Shown: positions 46,464 to 56,325 of the stretch, one piece after another
Layout of the letters: each line of letters begins with the position of its first letter
Position numbering within the stretch: position 1 is the first letter of the stretch
Source: Ectocarpus siliculosus
Taxonomy: Eukaryota; Sar; Phaeophyceae; Ectocarpales; Ectocarpaceae
DNA length: 64,000 nt
Direction of reading: 5' to 3'
NCBI GenBank assembly: GCA_000310025.1
Contig: FN648404.1
Coordinates: forward strand, 62,001-126,000
Notes under the pieces: generated by a model
What the model was told of the DNA's origin: nothing
Seen by the model: only the letters and a program-made list of their open reading frames with translations
The model's database searches: none
Translations under genes and position numbers: made by a program

Positions 46464-48794
46464 AAGCTACGGCGGTGGAATCACCTTCGCCACGTGCAAC
46501 ACCCATCCACAAATAATATCAATTTGTCTTGGATGGTACTTATTATTCACTCCCCGAAGCCCCTCCAGTATTGCCAAGTCAAACTCTTCCTCGCTGAACC
46601 CTTTGGCACTATACTTGCCATTCACCGCCTGCTCTAACCTATGCATGATACCACTCAGCGACAAGCCGTCTCGCCGCGCTTGGGCCATCAACCTTCGAAT
46701 ACCATTCACGTCATTGTCTGCCATGTAAATGAAGATACTCTTCGCGAGTGCAACACGACCATGCAAAGCCGCGCACTTCCTGAGTTGGTTCAAAGTGTAC
46801 AGTTTCTGCACTTCGAACTTCTTCCACCGCGTCAGCCTGCCTCGTTGCTGGTGAGGAGTCAACAAATCTAGAGCAAGATGCTTCAACCTTGAGTCTTCTG
46901 GGTCCAACGATGATCGATCGTTGAACCAGATCTGCTCCAAGACGGAAGGGGTGCAGAGGGAACAATCCAATTAAAAAAAAGTACATGATGTGTGGTGGAA
47001 TGAGGGTACGACCGTTAAATGGTCTTGCCTTCCTAGTTGTGCCTTCCTATTTCGCGTTTTTTTCGGTACGTGGTCTCACCTCTGTAAACCTTACTACCCT
47101 TGATGTCAACACACGGCTCGCACGTGCCTCCTGGTTCTTCCACTGCTCCAGCACAACCTGGGTTCAGGATGCCGCGGGAGACGGATTCCACGGCGTAAAG
47201 AGCCACGCCATTCGGGTCTATCCGAGCCTCCCACGACAGCCCCTTTCTGACGACACCATGCAAAGCTGCTGGGTAGTGTTGGAGAAGAGGCTCCCGAACA
47301 TTCGGACGCAATCCCGCGCAGCGGAGGGGGTTTTGGACGCGCACCATATCGGTCGAACCACTCTCGTGTGCAGCGTCGGAGAAAGTTCCATCCATTTCGC
47401 TGCTCGCGCCCTCACAACCCTCTCGCCCGTTCACAACTCCCGTCGCAACCACCTCACCGTCGCTACCCGTGCCCGTTCCGCCCTCACGTCCGCCTGCAAC
47501 TCCCGTCGAGAGCACCTCAACGTCACTGCTTGCGCCCGCTCCGCCTCCGCCCCCGCCCTCAACTCCCGTGGCAACCACCTCAGCGTCGCTACCCGCGCCT
47601 GCTCCGCCCTCACGCCCGCCTGCAACTCCCGTCGTAACCACCTAAACGTCACTGCTTGCGCTACCGCTGCTATCCATCACGTCCCTCGACCCCTTCCCGC
47701 CGCCCGTACGTGATACTCGGTTTAAAAAACCTCAGCATTGTATTGCTCTGACGCTTAGCTTCAGCACCACGCCTGCGGATGTGAATAGATATTGATTGAT
47801 CCGCCATTGAGAGACGGAATAATTATCTAATCGTTCTACTGCATACTGTGTCAAGTTGCGTAGTAGGCGACGCATTCGCACACATCGACAAAGAAAGCTG
47901 CATGCACGCACTGATACTTTGCGCGACATGCGTGCCGCGAGGATAGACAAAGTAACGGGTCTTGCGAGGTCTTGAAATGTTGGTAAGCACAAGTGAGCAG
48001 TCCAAATTACTCGAGAATGCAACTGCGGACACCGACCGCCATCGCCCTCACATGTGTGCGGTCGACCTCTCTCGTGCTGGTTCACATGAAACTGGGTCAG
48101 CCCTTCACCGGAGCCGAAAGAGTGGTGGCACGTGGTGCAAACCCAGTTGCCACTGCTATTCTTCTGAGCGATTTTCGCAACAAACAGGCGAACGCGATCT
48201 GCTCGCATGCGATGGGCGTGCGGAAAGTGGCAGGCAAGGGCAGAGGACACCAATCAATGTAAAGGCCAGTTCTTCTGCAGAGGCACGAATATCTCCGTGG
48301 CACACAGCCTTGTGGGTGGTGCCGGTCTGCATTTCGCGCATTTTTTTTCTCAAACGTTGTCACAAGTTGTCATGCTGCTCAGCTACGGCTGCGGCTTCTG
48401 CCTCTGCTGTTGAGGCTCCCGCTACTGATGCTTCCAGTTACATGGGAAGCATCACAACACACACGCAGACGCCGCTGCCAGCTACACGGGCAGCAGTACA
48501 ATCACGTTTGGTGTGTACAACACGACGGCAGTTGCATCGCGAGGGCTCCGCATTCGCGCACTCTTGGTTGCGTCCAACCTTGGTGTGGGTTGTTGTGTGG
48601 GTTGTTCTTGCTATTGCTGCTGCTGCTGCGAGGCAAATTATACTATAATGCAACCAAGGCAATCTCACAAAATGGTCCTCATTCCTCTACACTCACTCTT
48701 CGTGCGTGTGCGAAGCCTCATGCTGCAAGGTGGTGCCCTCGTCGACTCCTGAACCGTCGCCGAAGTTGTGTCCGCAGCGGCAAACAAACTGCAT
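46464..48794 (-). pseudogene. Double C2H2-like zinc-finger gene with in-frame stop
   Basis: Exon 1 (48794-48697) starts MQFVCRCGHNFGDGSG and holds C-x-C ... H-x4-H, ending at GTGAGT. Exon 2 (48152-48052) follows ATAGCAG and reads GNWVCTTCHHSFGSGEGLTQ then FHVNQHE, a C-x2-C ... H-x3-H finger, ending at GTGAGG. Phases fit (2/1, then 1). The third exon region (to about 47080) has 20-residue repeats such as SDAEVVATGVEGG and then GLRPNVREPLLQHYPAALHG and VEEPGGTCEPCVDIKGSKVY before a GTGAGA donor. The last exon (about 46931-46464) reads WFNDRSSLDPEDSRLKHLAL, RWKKFEVQKLYTLNQLRKCA and LEQAVNGKYSAKGFSEEEFD, TAG stop. In one repeat the Glu codon is TAG (about 47644-47642), which would truncate the protein. 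Borders of exons 3 and 4 are uncertain. Nucleic-acid binding is likely from the fingers; family unknown. Confidence 0.65.
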
Positions 48795-49076
48795 GCCATC
48801 CGCTCGCTCTCGGCAGACGCGGTTTAGCCCAGCCGTCTTGTCGAAGGGGGTTGTTGATAGGAATCCCCACGGAGACTGTGCTCATCGTGACCACTCTCCC
48901 CAAGCTCTTGCTCTCCCTCGCTCCTCAGCTACGGACGGTACCGCGGCTGCGGGCTGCGGTACTCTGGAGCAGGGGCTACGTGGATTGTACTATCCCCTTG
49001 CATGAAATGTGCCCACTTTATATATAGGATTTACTATAGACTTGTTTATATCGGAAATTGTGTGGCGTTTGGGGGG
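48795..49076. other. Upstream region to the gap
   Basis: Sequence 5' of the zinc-finger gene. No promoter motif can be claimed. It ends in GGGGGG at the gap edge. Confidence 0.4.
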
Positions 49077-49176
49077 NNNNNNNNNNNNNNNNNNNNNNNN
49101 NNNNNNNNNNNNNNNNNNNNNNNNNNNNNNNNNNNNNNNNNNNNNNNNNNNNNNNNNNNNNNNNNNNNNNNNNNNN
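49077..49176. other. Assembly gap (100 N)
   Basis: Exactly 100 N, the usual size for a gap of unknown length. Confidence 0.99.
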
Positions 49177-49528
49177 TTAACCCCCCCCCCTTTTTTTGGG
49201 GGGGGGGGTTTTTCCCCCCCCTTTTTTTTGAGGGGGGTTTTTTTTTGGATCCCCCCGGGGGGGTTTTTTTTTGGGGCCCCTTTCCCCCAGGTTTTTTTTT
49301 TCCCCCCCTCTTTAGACACGGGGGTTCCCCGGGGGGGGGGGGGGGTTTTTTTGGGGGGGGGGGTCGGGGGGTTTTTTTTCCCCCCGGCAGAAAAGGGCCC
49401 CCCTTTTTTTTTGGGTTTTTTTTTAGGTTTTTTTTTTTCGGAATTTTGGGGGGTTTTGGGGGGGGGGGGGGGGCCTTTTTTCCCCCCCCCCCCCCCCCCC
49501 CCGGAGGGCCCCAAAAAAAAGTTTTGGG
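49177..49528. other. Homopolymer-run artefact next to the gap
   Basis: The sequence is almost only long runs of C, T and G with a few isolated bases. It gives mirrored Gly/Pro/Phe/Lys frames on both strands. This is typical of a low-quality read end, not of genome sequence. No gene should be called. Confidence 0.9.
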
Positions 49529-52350
49529 GATTAGGTGTCGGAAAAATGTTTTTTTGTGCGCCCTTGGACCTGCAAGAAAGTTTCTGATTGTCTTCTGTAA
49601 TGTCAACGATGCCGTAGCATTGGCGCATCATTACAGGTGATGGTCTTTTCGAGCTTCGTGCCCTTGGTATGCTGTGCACAGTCTTCACCCACCACCCGTC
49701 CTTCCTTTCCGTAAGATGCTGTGAGCTAAAGGCGAGGGCACCTGGCGCCCGAGCCTGGAGACTTGTGTATATAACATGATCTCGGTTCTATCTTTTTCGT
49801 CTATAGACTTTTTTCTTTGGTTGCCACCTACCACATATCGACGAATATGGTCGTCTTCCTTCTTCAAATACTTCACTTTCTCCCATACCCTCACCGCCAT
49901 CCGTCTCGTTATGTACGCCCTCCTGATTGGGGGGCGGGGGGCCAATCCATAACCCTAGTTGGACGAAGTGGGCAAAACTTCATGTTCGTTCGAGCGATTA
50001 CGTTAGAAAATGTCCTTTTCTTTTGGGCACCATATCCGTTTCTTTTCATTACCGTTACTAACAGCTCGTTCGCGCTTGTTTTTGTATTTCCCAGGGGGAG
50101 CAGACGGTCTGGAGCCCGCTAGTTGGTCTGCTGGAGTGATGCCGCCGTACGTGAAGACGCTCTTGCATATCGTCCGTTTGACCTCCATTTGTTCCTTGCT
50201 CGTAGTTGGAAGTGATACGGTGAGGCTCTGGATTGGGCTACACACCTTCCTGTGTGGACGACGAAGCGAAAAGCCAATCGCCCTCGCTGTTGCTACTCCG
50301 TGCATGCCATGCTGTGAAAGTGGAATATAGCCGAACCTGGCAATGTCGAAACCAAAATGAGACGAACAATACCAAGCGCGATTACCGTACAGCTGCAATG
50401 TTCAGAAATTTCCCTCAACGCCCTCAACTGTGAATGTGTCACATCGCCCACCGTACATACGTGCAGATGCAAGAGGGTTCGCTCAATAAGGCATGTTCCC
50501 GCGCAGTTCGGTCGTGCGTTTCTACCTTTTGTCAACCTGCGCGTGGCTGCATTAGCCGCACCCAGACAGACCCGTGCTGCTATCTACGGGCAGAGCCTTG
50601 GCCGTGAGGGCTGTTAGAAGAGCGATCGAGAGTAACCGGGAATTGATGAGGTAGCGCACACATCATGCGGCCAACGCGGTCTTGCAACGTACAAGGGGTG
50701 GTGGCAAGGACACAACCTACCTTCGTGTCCTTGTTGTGCTGCTATTGACGATTCTCTGTTTCGTGTGTAGCTATACGCGAGGAGTGAAGCCGACCAGCCC
50801 CCGGAATACTGCACCGTCTTCCACCACATGGTGAAAAGCGCGGGGTCGACCGTCAAATCTACCCTTCGCAGCGCCTCACGAAGAGAAGGTGTCCCGTTAC
50901 CAGGTGCGCCTATGTTGTATTACGCTTGCATTTATATCGCTCGGAGGATTTTACCCGCTGCATATGTGTACGAAATAAATGTCAATCCTGATCTTGGTAC
51001 TTTGCCTGCAAGGTTCGGAGCATGTTCGTCGAAATTTTGTCGGATTCAAGTACCCGTTTGTCCCGTCTACACCCACGCGGACAAGATTAATAGGTTACAT
51101 GTACGAGGCATGGAGGCGCCGGGTTAGAACAGCCCGGACACCAGCGATGGAGTCGAAAACAGGAATAGTATATGATGATCACACAGCGCGAGCTATGCAT
51201 AATGGCGTGAAATAGTGAATCGAATTATCAGTATTTGGACCGATCGACACTGGTGCTCCAACGGAGGGCGCATCAATTGCACATAGTGACGCTCAGAAAC
51301 TACTTCGGGTGTCAATGATGGAATGACGAGGAAACATGCAGACGGAAAAGTAGTCGACAGTAGCGTCCGACCTATTCATTCGATGAGGTCAAGAGGCGGT
51401 TTGCGTGTCGGTTTTTCAGAGTTCAAGCAACAACAAATTTCATTTACTCCGTTCCGCCTGCTTGGTTCTGCGGCGCAGGGTTGTGTGTAGATGGGCCTGA
51501 CAGCATTTCTACTTGCGAGGAGGCGTTCAACTCTTCTGCGGTCATATTGGGATACGCGGAACTTATGAGGTACAGTCGACCCCGCAGTAATGACACCCTT
51601 GGTATTCTATATAGTGTCCTAAATGCGTCACAATCCTGTTCGTCAACGGAGGCGTAGCATACGGCACTAGATGCGTGATTGAGGCAAGGTTTCTAGGTTT
51701 CTAGCTCCAGACGAATACATCATAACCCTGACGATCACAACGTGGTGTGGTGGTTGAAAGCTGCCCGTCCTTTAACCACGTCGTTCGCTGTTGAACCTAT
51801 GGTATATATTTAACACTCCACCCCTTACACAATACTTCGAACAGTGGGGATAGGGCTCTGCAGGACGAGGTACAGTAATACTTTACAACAGCAGGGCACA
51901 ATAATAGTTGTTGTTCTGGCGTTATCATCTAGTGTTTTGGCGTAACCGAGATGCATATCGTCACCGTCCAAAAATATTGCGAAACGTTGCAGTTCCGATA
52001 CCATACACCTTCTCTGCTAAATACTACTGCTTGCCAAACAGAGAAGGAGCAAACATATAGGAACGAAGCTACATCTGACGGAAAGATGGATAACGCTAGA
52101 ACAAAACTCCAAGAGAAATATACGACCCAAAAATGGACCCAATCGCTTCTGCCAAAGATCGAAACCAGGCAGAATACCACAAAATAGATCGTAATCCAAG
52201 CCAAAGCAAGATTTTCTTCAGGCAGAAGCGGCAGCTGGCAGCATTATTACGGGGGTCCCACATAAAGAACCCAGTGCCCACCCCAATAATGTATGTAGGC
52301 CGAAAGAGAAAGAAGGTTGACTCAAGACCTTTGGTTGATTAGAGAGTGAG
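49529..52350. other. Unannotated stretch
   Basis: Starts with a short sequence (TTAGGTGTCGGAAAAATG ... TTTTTTTGTGCGCCCTTGG) that is close to the reverse complement of 45985-46025. Beyond that, only short overlapping frames are present; no exon, domain or RNA is supported. Confidence 0.4.
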
Positions 52351-52357
52351 AGACATG

Positions 52358-52515
52358 CGGTTCGTGTGTACATAGAGGGAACAGAGTGCTGAGCTCTTCT
52401 CGCATTGAAAATCGAAGGCACGTACCGCAGGAGGGGAGGGTAGAGAGGGGCCCTTCTGTGTGACCACGGGTTGGAATGAACGGCACTAGTGCTGTGAGCG
52501 CTGATATTAAGTAAA
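52358..52515 (+). repeat. SINE-like repeat body, copy without tRNA head
   Basis: GTTCGTGTGTACATAGAGGG, GTACCGCAGGAGGGGAGGG, TCTGTGTGACCACGGGTTGG and GTGCTGTGAGCGCTGAT match 60532-60700 in order and orientation, with scattered differences. The tRNA-like head seen at 60400 is missing. Confidence 0.8.
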
Positions 52516-52814
52516 GACAAAAAAGTAAAAATATCCAAAAAATATAATAAATGGCGGCACACCCATCCAATCTCAACGGCGTACCTTTATCACGTTCCAG
52601 AGTTCGGTGTATCGTCTATGACCCAAAAAAAACGAAGTCTACAGCATGCACATATGAATAGACAGACACAAATTTCGTCCAATCGATGCAGGCAATAACC
52701 AATACCCATGTGCTGCAGGAAGAGAACGGTGAATAGGAAGCACAAACACGGACCCGAACGGGAGGAACAGAAATAGCAACAACGCCAAGTGTTTGCGAAA
52801 ATATAAATGTTTTT

Positions 52815-53235
52815 AGACTTAGCCCCCGGTGTTTGCCATCGGGGTTGGGTTATCGTCGCTTGGCAACGACGTCGTAAAACAAGCCGCCCCCCCCTGTAGA
52901 GCCTGGTCCGGTGAGAACCCGGAGTGCTCCGTCCCGGCCTTGTAGGGATGCGAGGTCAATGGTCTAACGACTACGGTATGCACGACTATGAGTACACCCC
53001 CCCCCCCCCCGGTGTTTGCCATCGGGGTTGGGTTTTCGTCCCTTGGCAGCGATGTTGCAAAACATACGGATCACTTCATGAGCTCGGCAACCAGGCTACC
53101 GCTTTTTTTTGCCATTTTTTTTTTTTTTGCGTAACCATGATTGGTGGTCGAGTAGAGTATGTTGTGCGGGGTCGAGAACCGTCCTTCCGCGCAAAGGGGA
53201 TAATCGCACCACGTTGTGTTAAAGAGCCCGGAGAA
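52815..53235 (-). repeat. Dispersed repeat family, copy 2 (inverted, permuted)
   Basis: Relative to the copy at 11780-12300 it is inverted. Its two blocks come in the order core (53235-53019), second block (53003-52905), then a partial core (52880-52832). That permutation is what a tandem or circular source would give. Shared words include CCATCGGGGTTGGGTT, GAGTAGAGTATGTTGTG and ACTACGGTATGCACGACT. Confidence 0.65.
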
Positions 53236-53239
53236 ATAC

Positions 53240-53960
53240 CCTCTGAACCGGAACAAAAAAAAACGTGAAACCGCAAAAAAAAATGCGTTATTGGGGCGGG
53301 GACATATAAGGGCTGAAAGCCACGTAGGTTCAAAGGGGTCGTCCTGTATACAGCCAGGCACAGCCCCTACAGCCGCGACAAGGAACACATTGCCCACCCA
53401 CTAGCACAGTAACACTACAGCTGGAAGGGCAGCAGATCCCCGAAGCCAAACGGGCCCGCAGGTCCGCGGACCCGAGCTAGAGGCAGTGGTGAAAAGTCCC
53501 ATGTGCTGCGGGGAACCAACAGCAGGCTCAGCACAGCAGCGGCATAGGTGGGGTTCGAGGAGGTTCCCGCGACAGCAGCAGCGACTGCGTCGCGTTCGAT
53601 GGACAAAAAGCCTCACGGTGCTACGGGAGGGGACGACTAGGACGCGCCCTTCGAAGACCCGGAGGATGCCGTGGGTTTTGGAGCTCGGAGGTTGCTGCAA
53701 CAGCTGCCAACGAAAATGTACTGCACAGCAGGTGAGCTCTTTCTCCGCATCCGGAGATACGGCATACGCGTGCTGCAGTAACACAGGAGTGTAGATCGCT
53801 GAGTGGAATGCAGCAGCCTTGGGATGCAGTACAAGGATTGGGTTGTGGACGGCCGAACACGAAGTGTAGAATAGACAGTCTAACCAAAAATGACAGCTAC
53901 GCTCATGTTTGTCACCCCCCCGGTTTTTGTTAAGAAAAATATAATGCGGAAAGAGGTTCT
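53240..53960. other. Unannotated stretch
   Basis: Overlapping frames of 102 (plus, 53486) and 127 (minus, 53784) codons without recognisable content. No gene called. Confidence 0.35.
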
Positions 53961-53964
53961 AAAA

Positions 53965-55172
53965 GGCCATTTCTTGCGGTTCTTTTTCGCAGATCTTTTT
54001 TTCCCCCTTTCGGACAACCCAGAAAGGGATCTACGAAAAAGATGACCCCCTTCTTACGGTGTTGGTCGATCCTTTTTCACCGACCAAAAAAAAACAGACT
54101 CTGCAACGGCTGCTGTCACACATACATGGACCTTCCCACCGAATGGTTTTTCGGTGATATCTCCTCACAGAGTGAAGCAGCGCCCACTGTAAAGCTATCC
54201 CTCGCGAGCTGTGTGTATGGTCCGTCTTGGGTGGCGGCTTACAGAGACCACAAGGCGATAGGAGGCACGGGAATGGAGGTGCCGAGAGTCGACAGCACGC
54301 TGCAAAAATGCCCACCGCGCCAGCAACCATTTTTTTTTGCTCTTGTGCCCCTGTCAAAACTTTGGTTTACCGGTACTCCCTCGCCACCCACGCTAGCAAC
54401 AGCGATGACAAAGGTATGCGCCACGAGCTGTGTGTATGGTCCGTCTTGTGTGGTGGCTGATACAGACCAGGAGGCTATAGGACGCTCAGAAATTGTGAGC
54501 GCGAGAGTGGTGGACAAGCGGAAAAAATGCCCACCGCGCCAGCAACCATTTGCTCTTGTGCCCCTGTCAAAACTTTGGTTTACCGGTACTCCCTCGCCAC
54601 CCACTCAAGCAACAGCGATGATAAAGGCATGCGCCACGAGCTGTGCGTATGGTTCGTCTTGTGTGATGATTGACACAGACCAGGAGGCTATAGGACGCCC
54701 AAAAGTTGGGTTCGCAAGGTTGACAGTACACGAAAAATGACCCGCCGCTGCTGCGTCCAGGCCCTCTCGGTTTGTTTGCCTTTTGTTTGCCGCACACATC
54801 GGGTTGTCCACGTGGTCCAGCCCACTGAAAAAACATTGGCTACCGACGGTGCCACGGACTCTGTACCCCAGCAACATGACACACCTCGTGTGACCGCCGT
54901 TAGAGTTTGCGGTGGGCCGTCGAGAGATTCAAGTTTCTAGGAACGAGTGATGTGGTTGTGACCAAAAAAAGACAACAGTTTTGGACAGCCTCCACTTGTC
55001 CAAAACTGCCCCCAAAAAGACAGGATGGGCTGTCCAAAACGGGTTGTCTTTTTCAGGCGATCTTTTTTTGAGGAAAAAAGACATTGTAAGAAGACCTTCT
55101 ACGGCCAGTTGTCCTTTTTTGAGAAGGAAAAAATAAAAATATCATAAAAAAAGACAACCGCAAGAAATGGCC
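53965..55172. mobile_element. 1.2-kb element with 17-bp terminal inverted repeats
   Basis: GGCCATTTCTTGCGGTT at 53965-53981 is the exact reverse complement of 55156-55172, and similarity continues inward as T-rich sequence with indels. Outside, TAA lies directly after the right end and two bases before the left end, compatible with a TWA-type target duplication. The size and GGCC termini fit a Tourist-like MITE of the PIF/Harbinger superfamily, but no transposase is inside. Inside the right end, 54969-54990 and 55028-55050 form a second imperfect inverted repeat around a hairpin (54978-54987 with 54997-55006). Confidence 0.65.
54042..54740 (+). other. 232-codon open frame with 71-73 residue repeats
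   Basis: Lies inside the inverted-repeat element. A 213-219 bp unit is repeated about two and a half times from 54199 and stays in frame: CVYGPS(C/W)VxAxxDxxAIG, then KCPPRQQPFALVPLSKLWFT and GTPSPPTxATAM. The minus strand is also open through the repeat. Unit lengths (213, 219) are multiples of three, but no domain, signal or start context supports a real protein. Confidence 0.35.
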
Positions 55173-55351
55173 TAACACATGCAGCTTTCGACACAAAGGA
55201 AAAACTACACCAATGGAGCCCGCGTCTAGACTATGGATACGAGCCATTTGGTGAGCGCTTGCGACCTTCGGACATTTGCGGAATTTTGCTCGACGCGGCA
55301 ATATTTATCATCACGGTCAGCACAGAACTTGAGTGTATGACGTCTGTATAG

Positions 55352-55578
55352 TACGCGGCCCATCGCGCTTGCTTACAGCAAGCAACAAGATAGTTTACGA
55401 TCTGTACTTGCAAGACTCTCCTCCTCTTCTTGCGTTCGCACTGTTCACACAAGACCCTTGGCTAAAGCTCGACAGTCAACATTATTTGTTGACCCATTTC
55501 AGGTTTCTAGCACCTCACGGCTCTTTTGAAACGTCAAACGAAGGATTGTGGCAATCGGTTCCACAGAGTTTTCTCTTC
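55352..55578 (+). repeat. Segmental duplication, copy 1
   Basis: Matches 56095-56325 over about 230 bp (TACGCGGCCCATCG ... CAAGACCC(C/T)TGGCTAAAGCT ... GGTTTCTAGCACCTCACGG). The plus frame at 55333-55647 is shared with the second copy: QDPWLKLxxQHYxLTHFRFL, then APHGSFETSNEGLW. No known domain. Confidence 0.8.
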
Positions 55579-56094
55579 ACGTTTTTTTTTTCAACTCTCC
55601 CATACAGGAAACTTGAGTGTATGACGTCTGTACAGCAGTCAGTATGAACATATATACACTGCTGTAGGAATACGCTCGAATACTCCGGAGTATTGACTTC
55701 CGTTGTCATTGCAGCTCATGATACACGCAGTAATGATTCGGGCGGGTAGGGGATCCTTTTGATTCGAAGGATCAGCGTACGTACATATTGTTCTCCAAAA
55801 GGCTGCTGTACAAGTAGACTAGTAGTTTGTTTACTGCCGAAAGTGCCGACGGAATCTGGTGCGAAGACGCCCCTCATCACCATAGGACGTAACTCATGAC
55901 CGCCCCATAACGCACGCACACATACAATCATGGCATTTAGAAGAGTTCCGTGCTTTCAACCGCGCTTAGACTGATGTAAAGTCATTGGTCTGGAGGTTAG
56001 CGCGGTCGATGCTAAAAATAAACGCACACACACCAAAACAAGGTCCCACAGACCCCGGACGAACGCGAAAACAATACACAGCAGCACCAATAAA

Positions 56095-56325
56095 TACGCG
56101 GCCCATCGAAAGGCGCTTGCTTACATCAGCAATGGTTTGCGATCTGTACTTGCACGAAGACCCTCCTCCCCTTGTTGTGTTCGCACTGTACGCACAAGAC
56201 CCCTGGCTAAAGCTCAACAGACAACATTATTTCTTGACCCATTTCAGGTTTCTAGCACCTCACGGCTCTTTTGAAACGTCGAACGAAGGATTGTGGCCAT
56301 CGGTTTCACCGATTTTTCTCTTTGA
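56095..56325 (+). repeat. Segmental duplication, copy 2
   Basis: Second copy, within a 189-codon plus frame (55985-56554). Small indels relative to copy 1 lie in the first part; from QDPWLKL onward the frame is kept and differences are mostly single bases. Confidence 0.8.

Noticed and set aside
5331-48794. TAG reassigned to an amino acid in this genome
   Set aside because: TAG sits inside several broken exons, but it is also the natural terminal stop of at least three genes here, and a TAA lesion occurs too. Decay or base errors explain it better.
49009-49688. Long Gly/Pro/Phe/Lys frames on both strands across the gap
   Set aside because: They consist of N-coded residues and homopolymer runs; sequence artefact.
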